A stretch of DNA of 64,000 nucleotides, taken from NCBI RefSeq assembly GCF_000835495.1, contig NW_015622544.1, positions 5,050,855-5,114,854 of the forward strand, written 5' to 3'. Shown here in pieces: positions 11,596-21,636 of the stretch. This DNA is from Cladophialophora immunda. Lineage: Eukaryota > Ascomycota > Eurotiomycetes > Chaetothyriales > Herpotrichiellaceae. Both the position numbers and the translations under genes were made by a program. Within the stretch, counting starts at the first letter, position 1; every line of letters begins with the position of its first letter. Under the pieces are notes generated by a model that did not search any database, was not told the origin of the DNA, and worked only from the letters and a program-made list of their open reading frames with translations.

Positions 11596-13409
11596 TCAAA
11601 GGCTGGGGAACAGGCGACCTGCGATCCGACGCCCTGGATGATGTGTTAGCAAGCAGGGGTTTTGACATTTGGGATCCGTTCGAATACTTACAGAGGGGTC
11701 TCGACTCCTCAGCCGCGCGACCTTCATCAGCCCGCTGTTCATAACTGCGAGCTTCTCTGCGCGCCAGTCGTTCACGCAGCCATGCTCTCCTCGCGGATAT
11801 CCCCTGAGCTCGAACATCGGCCGGGATCTCGTCTTCCATCGTATTTCGTCTGCGAGCGAATGGTCCATTCTCCATGCTTGCAGTGGCAGTCCTCGCCTGA
11901 TCCATGGGAATCTGAGGAGACACCATCGGTATCGAAATGGTCCGGACCGAGCGACCGGTTAATGCAAGTATCGGCGCAGGGAGTCGATTCATATGGGTGC
12001 CCGCTGATGATTCCTCTGGAGCGCTCGATCGCTGCCGCATCCTCCGCATTAGTCTTTCTCGCCTCACCATGAGGTTTGTCACTTGCACGGGACAGTATCC
12101 CGCGGGAAGCGACGATTTCTTGCACAGTGGACATAATGAGCTGTTGTCGCGGAGAAAGGGATCGATGCACTCCGGATGGAAGACATGGTTACAGGGCAGT
12201 TCGCGAACGGTGGTCTCTCCGCTTATGAAGTCGTCCAGACAAATTGGACACGTCGACTGAGAAAAGGCAACCGGCCGGACCACGATGGCTGGGGCAATTG
12301 CACTCTCGACGTCCTTCCCGTCATTCCCGTCATTGTGCGCCGGCTTTTCTGCTTCAGGTTTGACTGCATCAATCGTTTCGGGCTCGACGGTCTCATTTAG
12401 CCCGTCGCCATTGATGCTATTCGGCTCCGACTTCGCATGGTATGTGTACTTTGGCATCTTGTCAAGTAGCTCTTGTGGCACTTGCAGCCTCTTGATCCCC
12501 AATGCCTCAAGGTCAACCTCTCCGTTCGCCACTCGCCGCTGGAGGATGCGTCGTTGCCTTCGTTGTATCATGTGCATGACGATCGAGGTCATCAAGACCA
12601 CGGCCAGAAGGATGGCCAAGACGATGATCAAAAACACCCATAGCGAAGGGATGCCGGTGGTTGTGTTGACATCCATTCTTGCATACAGCCTGATAGTATC
12701 GTGAGGGTTGTATATCTCGACAAGGTCGCTGCCAAATGGTACTTCTGACATGTTCCCTGAATAAAGCGCTAGTTCATTGAGAAGGAAAGATCCTAGCATC
12801 CCAGGTATTGCATATACTGGATATTCGTTTGTGGACTTCCATTGTCCACCGTCATGGAGAGTCCAGGAGCGATCGCTGACGGGAGGAGGTTGTGTATTCG
12901 AGTTGCCAGGTTGAAAGAATATTGCTCCTCGGACCTGGTCGGACCGCATGGCGGAGAGGTAGGAGAAGACGCATTCTGGCTCCGTCCACGGTGCCAACGC
13001 AATCAATGGGTAATCGCCCGGAGGTATCTGGGCCCGTGTCGTGGCATTGGCCGGAATCAGGGATCTAGTGGAGTTGTCACAAGGACTGGAGGGCGGAAGG
13101 GCGGGAGAATATAGAAGGCCTTGTATGACATCGTAATGGTGAGGATTGCTGGGAGACAGCGTGCGAATGAGGCCCGACGCTCTCAATGCAAAGCCAAAAG
13201 ATTCCTTCCATGTATTAGCAGATTCATATTTTAAGAGTCTTGTACGCCGTCCTGATGTTTCATACATTGACAATGCGGGCTCCATTGGAGGGGTCATATT
13301 GTGGGTTGGGCAAGACAATCGCGACAACGCCAAAGTCCTGTGCGGCTGTGCAGCGGGTAAGCACCTATTCTTGTGTAAGACAGGAACATAAAAGGTCGCA
13401 CTTACACAT
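11596..13409 (-). CDS. Transmembrane RING-H2 protein (PA-TM-RING-like E3 ubiquitin ligase)
   Basis: Proposed exons in coding order are 13409-13406, 13345-13266, 13204-11692 and 11633-11596 (544 aa). The last intron (11634-11691) is strong: GTAAGT, GCTAAC, CAG. The intron at 13346-13405 also has a GTAAGT donor. The intron at 13205-13265 has GTATGA and GCTAAT but an unusual AAG acceptor. If it is retained, an ATG at 13297 could start a 547-aa version. The N-terminal half is a luminal, protease-associated-like region (YPLIALAPWTEPECVFSYLS). A transmembrane helix lies at about residues 216-238 (SLWVFLIIVLAILLAVVL). The RING-H2 at about 347-389 reads CPICLDDF, then CNHVFHPECI and CPLCKK. Such proteins ubiquitinate cargo on endomembranes. 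The domain call is firm; the N-terminus is not. Confidence 0.8.
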
Positions 13410-14365
13410 GGCTATCTAGGTTGCTCGAAGCAGTTGATTGCCACAGGCTGCGAGGGGAACAATTGCGCAGGCTCAGTCGGTCGGGTACATGGCTTGGGAT
13501 GTGCGACAGGAATAACCGGACACTGTGCACCGGGAAACACGGATGGGATTAGAGAGGCTTGCGACTTCCGGATGACGCACGCTTCGAGGTCATCAAGTTC
13601 GATAAAGGAAGTCCTTGCGACCTCGTCGGCGTAGAAGGAGACAGATACAGGGAAGACGCGAAAGTGACGGGAGGGTGGAATCGAAGCCGGACTTCGACCT
13701 CAATGATCCTCGACCGTCGACGATCTGCGGCCTTGGACAATTGCAATGATGCAGGCCGCCTGCCCAGTTGGGGTTGCTCGTCCAAGCTGCGCCCAGCCTC
13801 TTGAGATTTGTCTCAGCATCCTGCAGCTTTTCCCGGGGCTGGGGCTGCTGTGAGTGGGCGCTTGGGCGGCCGAGAGGGGTGCCTTCAGATCCGGTAAGTG
13901 ATTGTTTGGGAGGAGGAGGGGCCCCCAAGGCCAATAGTAGCGCCTGGGCAGGCTTGGGCAGGCTTGGGCAGGCTGCAGCTGGGCTGGTCGGCTATGCCGC
14001 TTCAGCAGAATCCGATCTGTTCTCCGGCAAACTTACAGGCACCAAGACACCAAGCGGGCTCTAGCCTAGGAAACGGCATGTTAGCCGACAGGGCGCTTGG
14101 CATCCACCTGCGGCCGAGTTCCAACGTCAGTCGGATGATGAGTGTTGAAAGTTGGCTTCGAGATCGTGCCGTATTGAACAGCCCACAATCATTGGCCCAC
14201 AGCGACGACTCTGGTCAGTGTCGCGTCGGCAAGAGTTTGATATTGCCCCATCGAGAATCTCCAGAGACGGACCTCTGATGGAGAGACCGAGCGCGCAAAC
14301 GCCACTCTGATCAACGTCCACGTCCCGCGCCCACCACCACCGACAAGCCCAGGCACGATCCCACC
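13410..14365. other. Intergenic, divergent RING/ADA3 promoter region
   Basis: About 0.95 kb between divergent genes. It contains a short GC-rich tandem repeat (annotated separately) and the promoters of both genes. Minus-strand open frames here end in stops and do not join convincingly to the RING gene. Confidence 0.45.
13945..13974. repeat. Three tandem 10-bp copies (TGGGCAGGCT type)
   Basis: The unit TGGGCAGGCT occurs three times in direct succession in the region upstream of the ADA3 homologue. It is a short tandem repeat of no known function. Confidence 0.85.
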
Positions 14366-16530
14366 ATGCCTCCCTTACCTGGCGCCAGCAAGAAGAAGAA
14401 CCGAGACGGGCGACGGTCTCGAAGCAGGAATACCACTCCAAGCTCGGTGATCAGTGCCGGTACTGCCCCGCCTGGACCGACGACCACTCCTCTCCTCGAG
14501 TTGGAAGCGTCCAAACTTCTGGTGTCTTCGAAGCCGAATTATGCAGAGATCATAGACCATCTGGATACCCATGGCGCGAAACTGGAACCCAAGTCACTGC
14601 ACGATATCATCGATCAGTTGAAGCATCTCAGCGAATCGGCCGAAAAGCGCGCCGAATCATGCGAGAAAGCCATTCGGCTCATTCATGAGCAGAAGAAGAA
14701 TGTGGAAACAGACCAGCAAGATCGCGACCGCCAGGCAGAGCAGCTTCGCCGGGCAAAGGCGCGCAAAGAAGAAGCCCATTCACAGAAGAACCCCAAGGCA
14801 AAGAAACGCAAGGACAGACCCGAGACTGTTGACAATGTCGAGATCAAGAAGGAAGGTATGTTGGCCATCCATCCACTGCCGCCTATAATTCTATATTCAT
14901 TCCTATCTTGGCGCTGCTCCGGCAAACTTCCTCTGTTGAGTTATCAAACGTCCTCTGAGGACGTGGACTGCGGCTAGAATTCACTAACGACATATGCGCA
15001 GATGAACCTTCAAAGACGAAAATGACCCGTGCCACACCTGGGCCTTTGGACACTCCTTCTCCTTCAAAGAAGACAAAACTCAGCCCTGGTACTTCGTCAT
15101 TGTCCGAAGTCGCCGATTCTCCAGACGCTGCAGCGGCAAGCGCGCACGCCTCGCCAACCAAGTCGGACGTGTCCATGTCTGACGCTGAAGACACCCAGGT
15201 TGTTCAGCCGCCCATCCCCCAGCAAGGTTTCTTTCCTGACCCCCTGGCGCCTGACCCTGTCATCTACCACATTCGGGAGGTGACGCCTGGCATGTCAGAC
15301 GAGGAGAAGAAGGAGATTTACAGCGTCACTGCGTATCCGACAAAGGACCTGAGTGATCAAGTCGCCGGCACGCCACCCGACAAAGACTTCAGCAATGCTA
15401 AGCCTACAAATCAGGTCGCCGCCAACACATTCCTCACCTACGTAGAGCCATACGTCCGGCCACTCACGGAAGAGGACATTGCATGGTTGCGTGAAAGAGT
15501 GAGTATGCGAGAGCAGTAATGGGACGAAGTTTTCACTGACGTGTGATAGGGCGATCGAACAACTCCATTCCTTGCAGTACCTCGAGGCAAGCGTTCCTAT
15601 CAGGATATCTGGGCAGAAGAAGATTCGGGAACGATTATCGTCGAGAACGGCAACGAGAAATCATCCTTGAATCATCCAAGAGGAAATGTGGAACAAATCA
15701 ATGATGAAAATGTTGTGACAGATCAGATTTCGACCGGTCCGCTTGCTAGCCGACTGCTTTCCCTCCTCAAGTTCGAGCACCGATCACCGCCCAGTGAGAC
15801 CAATACCACAGGCGACCTGAATTCTTTCATGGCTGACGGCAATGATACTATGGACTTGGATGGGCTCACCAACGGTCACGACACCTCTGAAAAGCCACTG
15901 CCTCCTGCAGCAGCCGTCGCGGACCAGGCGCCTGCGAAAACCTCCAACTCTCAGCGCCTCGACTACATACAGGGTGAGGAACGAATCAAAGGCGAACTCC
16001 GACATCTTGGTCTCCTGGGACAGGAAGAGAATCCAGATTATGACGCCCACCATGACGATGATATCAGCGAGAGACTGCGCCTGCTACAGGGAGAGCTGCG
16101 TCGAGTCATGGTCGTGAACGGAGCCCGCAAATCTCGTCTGCTGGATCTGGCAAAGGAACGGCTCGCGTTTCAAGAATACAGTACTATCCATGAAGATCTC
16201 GACAGCCAAGTCCAACAAGCATACCTCAAGCGAACTCGTACATTGGGAAAGACCAAGAAGGGTGGCCCAGGAGCCAACAAACCACGACCGGGCGGCCACG
16301 GTGCGGGCGGACCCGGCACAGCCATGAGCGTGAACAGAGCCAGAGACATTGGTGACTCAGCTCGGATGCTCATGGATCGCAGAAAGAGATGGGAGAACTG
16401 CATCGGACCGGTCTTCAAAGATATGAACCACGGCATTCCACCGAAGGGAACTACATTGTGGGATCCAAAGATCATGGAGGCCTATGAGAAAGCCGAGTTG
16501 GAAGCTCTTGAAGAAGAAGCAGAAGAGTGA
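14366..16530 (+). CDS. SAGA complex adaptor Ada3/Ngg1
   Basis: Exons 14366-14855, 15002-15498 and 15550-16530 give 655 aa. The donors (GTATGT, GTGAGT), branch points (CACTAAC, CTGAC) and phases are consistent. It starts [21 protein letters not shown], continues with helical, Lys-rich coiled coil, then a Ser/Pro-rich linker. The conserved [21 protein letters not shown] segment leads into [18 protein letters not shown]. The C-terminal HAT-subunit-3 block lies at about residues 490-570 ([20 protein letters not shown], then AYLKRTRTL). It ends in an acidic helix. Ada3 bridges Gcn5-Ada2 to the rest of SAGA and stimulates nucleosomal histone acetylation in the nucleus. The exon 2-3 join restores ERGDRT, supporting the 51-nt intron. 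Confidence 0.93.
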
Positions 16531-17020
16531 AACAAAGGGACTCGACTCTGTTTCTATTCCTGCCGGAGCGACACATGGAACAAAGCGCTATCAACGATGG
16601 TGGAAAGAGGTCACGTGCCAGATCACGTGGTTGATGTCTGCGGCGGTCGCAAGACGACTTCGAAACAATGCAACAAGGGAACTGGCTGATTTGAATTCAC
16701 CGTGCGCTCACCAGCAATACTTCGGCTTCTCGAGCGTTCAGAAAGGAAAGAAAACAAAGGAAACTGACTTTGTCTATCGTCAAATTGACTTGGCTGAGAA
16801 CAAAGGTGCTCCGGATCCGGCAGGAGAGCATAATGTACACCAGAACAGCACTTGCGAGCCGAAAGACATTCAATGGCCTTATGCCCATTCTTTCTCAAAC
16901 TCGCTTGGCTCACATCCCAGCTTAATACGACTCGATTATTGACCGCTTGAGTTTTTCCACGGATCCTCGCACTTACAGCAGAGACCCAATATCGTTTCAG
17001 GCAAAACAATTTGCGACAAC
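16531..17020. other. Intergenic, ADA3 3' end to kinase promoter
   Basis: About 0.5 kb with a pair of E-box palindromes (annotated separately). I see no coding region. Confidence 0.5.
16611..16629. promoter_or_regulatory. Paired TCACGTG E-boxes
   Basis: Two identical TCACGTG heptamers start at 16611 and 16623, 12 bp apart, about 400 bp upstream of the kinase start and 80 bp past the ADA3 stop. CACGTG is the core recognised by bHLH factors such as Cbf1-type and SREBP-type proteins. The sequence match is exact; function is inferred from pairing and spacing only. Confidence 0.4.
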
Positions 17021-18945
17021 ATGACGTTGGATCGCTTTCGCGTAGACTGGGACCCAAATGCCCTCCAAACATTCTTCAGTGATTCCGATGAGCGCGACGC
17101 CGTGGCCCCGTCACCCATTAAGCACTTTTTCAGCTGGCAGGAGCTCCGTTCATCGGGTCGCTTGACGTCCGTTGGCTCAAGGTTCCAACATCTCTTCTCC
17201 TCCAAACTCGATATTCCCGACGAAGACGAATGGTGCTTCGAAAGACCGTTGGGCAAGGTATGTTCTTTGAGAGATTGACCCCGGCAATAGAATGATCGCT
17301 TTGCCTTTCCTCATTCGAAGATCAGTGATTGACGTGAACCTTGGGGAGAGCATTAGGGATCCTTTGGTGCGGCAGCCCTCTATACCAAATGGAATGACAG
17401 GCAAGAAAAAACCGATGTAAGTAGTGAATATCTGGACGACTCCTTCGGACAACGGACCTGACGAAAGCATTGGTTAGGCATTCGTACTAAAAGTCACCGA
17501 CTTCGAACCGGGCCAATTCCTCCCAGCTACATCGAGGAAGATATTCTTGACCGATGAAGCTGCCATCATGGCGCAAACCAACAACCTTGGATCAGACAAC
17601 CTCGTGCGCCTTCGTCAGTATAAGGTGGACCGGCAATTCTGCCGGTATTACCTCGAGTTTTGTGAATTCGACACATTGGAGACACTTAGGCTGAGATACA
17701 AAGCATGGAAGTAAGTCCTATCCCGTCTCGCTGTTACCATCGTGGGTTCTAACAGCGAAATCTGCAGTAAATATCTTCCTGAAGCCTTCCTGTGGCATAC
17801 CTTCCACTTCCTGGCACAAGCTTATCTTGACTTTTGCACGGGTCCGTACAGGAGTCTTAAGTTTTGGAATTTTGGAGAGATCCTGTCCGGCCAATATCTT
17901 CTGCACAACGACATCAAGACGGACAACATTTTCCTGGGCATGAATGCCACCAAAGACGAGGGGACTATCTGGTATCCTGTACCAAAGATAGGTGATTTTG
18001 GGTTGGCCATAACCACCAATGCTGACGAACTCACAACCAATACTGCCCAGGCCCTACAACGAGGCACCGTAGTGTGGTCACCACCAGTAAGTCCTGACTT
18101 TGCTATCCCCGCATATACCTGTGATTGACCAAATATAGGAGCAACGTATTCGACATATGCAGGATTGGCGTATGTACCATTTCGACGGCGACGTCAACCC
18201 TCGATTTCCTTCCAACAGGGACACCAGCCTGCATCGAATCCGTCCCGAAGCAAACATCTGGGCCATTGGTGCCGTCATGTGGAGTTTGATGACGATGGGC
18301 GAGATAGACGAACTCAGCGAGAAAGTCGACGACATCTTGTTGGGCGAGGGACCAGCCTGGAGGACTTTTGATGGGACAAACGTTCTCCACACCGTTGACC
18401 CCGAAATCATGAGCCGCTATAGTCTTGAACTCATTGAGCTCATCCAGGAATGCACGAGCTTGAGACCCGCCGATCGGCCGCCGCCGAACCGGCTGGTCCA
18501 GGACATCTTGGAGAACTTGCAAAAGTGCTTTGCACGGGAGGAAGAGGTGTTCAGGCAAACACAGGACCCGACGCCACTGATTGTGGCCTTTGACCAAAAC
18601 CAAATCAACGACTTCCCCGACGGCGGCGCCAATTTCACCAAGCGAAGTTACTTCTGGGACGACTTCGCCGATCATCTCCTCTGGGGGCCGAAGGAATTGG
18701 ACTTGCTCTGTCCGCCGGCAGCGCCGCAGTTTCTGAACTTTGACGACCGCTGGCCGCTCCCGCTGCGCAGGAAGATCAATGAGAGATGGAGACAAGCGGT
18801 GTTGAAGAGAGATAGAAGAGCTGCTCAAAGCCGCCACGGCAGGACAACACCGTCGAACGTATTGCAAAACCCAGAGACCAGACAATTCGACCAACATTCG
18901 GCAGACCAGCCGGATGCGCAGCCTCGAAAGCGAGCAAGGCTGTGA
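17021..18945 (+). CDS. Divergent protein kinase (HND catalytic loop)
   Basis: Exons 17021-17257, 17357-17416, 17478-17710, 17768-18086 and 18139-18945 give 551 aa; all donors are GTATGT or GTAAGT and phases fit. The Gly-rich loop is split by intron 1 (LGKGSFGAAAL, near residue 78). The ATP-anchoring Lys is in FVLKV (K104). The catalytic loop is LLHNDIKTDN (D225, K227, N230), with Asn where most kinases have Arg, so it is a non-RD kinase. The Mg-binding DFG is intact (253-255) and the APE equivalent reads PPE. An insertion precedes the catalytic loop, and the tail after about residue 430 is unrelated to kinases and ends in a basic, nuclear-type segment (QPRKRARL). Such single-domain kinases are expanded in filamentous fungi; substrate unknown. 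Confidence 0.85.
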
Positions 18946-19309
18946 CGGAATGTGGATAGGAGTTGGCTCGGCGGCCACTGCTCTCCTCTTACCAGGCACC
19001 TGCCGCCACTCGCCTCGCCATCTACTCATCCAGCAGAGCATGCTGGCTGCTAGGAGACTCGAAACCAGCTAAACTCATCGTTACATTCTATACGGTGACT
19101 AGCCCCCGAGATTTCCTCATTGAGTGAGCTCGAAGGCCGGAACAAAAAGCGCAAGGGCGGGGCTACCGTTGAAGACTGGAACGGATGATGTCTGAGCGGA
19201 GACCAAGCTCCTGAATATAACCTCGTTTAGTAATATCTATTGTGCGCTGGAATTCTTGACACCTGCTGTTATTGAACCCAAGCGAAACGCTGTGTCTCCA
19301 ATATCGATA
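18946..19309. other. Short intergenic between convergent genes
   Basis: Holds the 3' ends of the kinase (+) and the membrane protein (-). No coding signal is seen. Confidence 0.5.
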
Positions 19310-20077
19310 CTACCGCCGCCGCAAGCAACCCAAGTAAGCGGTGCAGGGCGGCGCGACCATTGTCACGGCTTGGGCGACAAACAGCCACACCGCGATCCAG
19401 TCCGTGTCGGAGACGATGTGGTTGCGGGCCACGATCATCTCGGTCCACAGCACATCGGGCCAGACCAGGATCAAACACAGCGCTGCCCCCAGGGGGATGT
19501 AGAGCAAGGTGACGAACCACCTCCCCCAGGCGCTTTCGTCGTCGCGGTCATCGTCCTTTGTAGAAATCGCAATCGCGCCCACGATGGCGCCCACAGCGAA
19601 GCCAACGGCCAGGATCGAGTCGAAGATCTGCCAGTAGAGCATGAACCGGTGCCAACCGGCTGTCAGGGTGCGCGGGCCAAAAAAGAAGAAGCGATAAACC
19701 CCGAAGCCCTGGGGCTGGTTGGTCGTCCAGCTGATCCAGGCGGACGCGGTGTTGAGCAGCAGCGCGCCCCCGGTTCCCAGCCCGAGGAAGACGCCCATGA
19801 CGACGTTCCCGGACGTGATGCCGCCCAGGAAGCTGAAGGCGTAGATGAGGTTGAAGTTGGGCAGGATCATGCACAGCGCGTGCAGCCGGCGCGCCCGCAC
19901 CGCCCGGAACCACAGGATCTGGTTGTACAGGTTGTACGCCAGGAAGCCCAGGTTGCTGGGGCAGTTGTTGTGCATCCCCGCCGCGAACTGGGCGGGCGCG
20001 AGGAGGACGCTGGCGTAGAGGAGCATTCGGTTCGTCAGGCTGAAGCCTGGCATGATGTGGTTCGCCGTCACCGACAT
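19310..20077 (-). CDS. Polytopic integral membrane protein, unknown function
   Basis: A 255-aa protein read from the ATG at 20077. It has roughly six to seven hydrophobic helices, for example MLLYASVLLAPAQFAAG, FSFLGGITSGNVVMGVFLGL, ILAVGFAVGAIVGAIAI, WFVTLLYIPLGAALCLILVW and WLFVAQAVTMVAPP. The layout is that of the uncharacterised fungal membrane proteins with an N-terminal NCPSNLGFLAYNLYNQ loop. The frame stays open upstream of 20077 and would add 74 residues, including a TSTSTSTS run coded by a hexanucleotide repeat, but only through non-ATG starts, so I use 20077. Codons are GC-rich at third positions. No signal peptide cleavage site is obvious. The function is not known to me. Confidence 0.75.
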   Translation of the reverse strand: MSVTANHIMPGFSLTNRMLLYASVLLAPAQFAAGMHNNCPSNLGFLAYNLYNQILWFRAVRARRLHALCMILPNFNLIYAFSFLGGITSGNVVMGVFLGLGTGGALLLNTASAWISWTTNQPQGFGVYRFFFFGPRTLTAGWHRFMLYWQIFDSILAVGFAVGAIVGAIAISTKDDDRDDESAWGRWFVTLLYIPLGAALCLILVWPDVLWTEMIVARNHIVSDTDWIAVWLFVAQAVTMVAPPCTAYLGCLRRR

Positions 20078-20108
20078 TGACGCTGACGTTGACGTTGACG
20101 TTGACGTT
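20078..20108. repeat. Hexanucleotide (TGACGT-type) tandem repeat in 5' leader
   Basis: About five near-perfect copies of a 6-bp unit lie directly upstream of the start codon of the membrane protein gene, in frame with it. It is therefore a length-variable leader, or a Thr-Ser N-terminal extension if an upstream start is used. Confidence 0.8.
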
Positions 20109-21636
20109 TTGTACGCCAGAAACGGACTGAAGAAGAATGTCCTGGTACTTTGTTCTCGTTGGTAATTGGAATCCTCGCTGTTACGGCTGTAATACTCTTG
20201 AGATTTTGTATCCCAACGGCTGGCATCTTGAAGGGAGTGCCGTCTGAAACCCTTAAATAATAAATATGTATGCCATATTGGCCTCTGCTGTTTCAACACC
20301 TTCCTACCTACCTACCGATGAGCCTCGCGCCACTGTCTCGGGGGCCAATTCCAAGCTGTTCAAGGCAGATTCGCCTTGGTTTAGTATGTCACTACTATCG
20401 GCCACCACCGCCGTCATCGGTTGGCGGTAGGAGAGAGACAACAGAACTTACCCTATGGCCAAGGGGCTTAGAAAGCCACCGACGACCTCGAGCAGCCTTT
20501 TGGGGAAACCACTTTGCCAGACTCTCCAGCTACGAGGGACATTTAAGGTTATGGGAGAAGAAGCCACAAGCCACAAGGTACAAATCCGTCATGGCTCTGG
20601 GCGAAAAGGGTGTCGAAGAGTGGCTGCGCCCGACCTTTACGGAGCAGCGAGGCATTTAGCGAAGGCCTATATCCAATCGTCTATTTCGTACACTTCCACG
20701 CCAGGGTCCAAGCTCCAAAAGAGGCGTCGGAACAGCCACCACAGGCCTGGAGCTTAAGTCTCGGGACGGCGCCTCGTCTCGCACCTTGAATTACCGCGTT
20801 AGTAGGCAGCACCAACCGTCGATTTAGGGAAAGAGGCTGCAGGTGAAAGGGGCCAAGGTAAGTCCGCACAGAGGGTGAAGGCGTCCCGTGTTCGCTGTCT
20901 GGCAAGAAGTGGAATGTAGAATGCATGCATTCCTTTCAGACTGTAAGAGCAGAGAGTGCGGCTCTAGTTAATAGCTATGGCTTAGCCATGTACTCGACTG
21001 AGTTGGACGTCTTGGTGTTCTATGTCTTGCACACACACCTGCAGTCTATGGAGTCCAGGCGGACAACAGGCGTTGCTCTGACGCTGGTGATACATCTTCC
21101 AGAGCGTAGTAGACTAAGGTGGCTATCGTAGATGGGGAACAGCGTCGACATACTATTTGCTAGGGAGCGGGGTGTGCGTTAGCTATATACCTAGGTAGGT
21201 AGGTATATATAGCCTTATGTGCGTCTCCACCCCCATAAAGTCAGCTACTTAGTGAAGCACAACAAGCTCTACCATTTTTCTTACGAACAAGTCCAAGTCA
21301 AGCATATCTTCTCAATTGTGCTCCATGTTGATTCACTCTACTGTCAAAGCGGCATTGGCTTTATTCATTCTTTGCTGCGGGGATGTTCAACTCGCGATGC
21401 CCACCACTCGGCGTCGTTGCCCAGTCTATCACTTCCTGTGGCTGGCTGCGATGCAGGATGCCCCGCGCCTAGTTCAATGGCGAAGCACCACGTGTCCAGG
21501 CGTTGACGGTCGTGTCTAGACTGTGCCTGGCAAGGTCTCCTCCAAAAGTCCCGGACTCTGGTCCCCCGCTCGATAAGATAAATCAGGCCGTGACCTGCGA
21601 TTTCTTGCTTGTCTTCTTCTCAGCCGCGTGGCAACA
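20109..21636. other. Intergenic, 1.5 kb, divergent promoters
   Basis: Separates the membrane protein (-) from the 1057-aa protein (+). It holds a CTAC microsatellite near 20303 and an imperfect inverted repeat of TATATACCT arms near 21184-21213. No open frame shows family features. Confidence 0.45.

Noticed and set aside
18103..19041. 312-codon minus-strand frame over the kinase
   Set aside because: Antisense to an exon with supported splice sites and kinase-tail sequence. No motif.
19256..20080. 274-codon plus-strand frame over the membrane protein gene
   Set aside because: It is antisense to a better-supported gene with transmembrane helices. Its Gln/Arg/Pro/His-rich sequence is the mirror of GC-rich codons.
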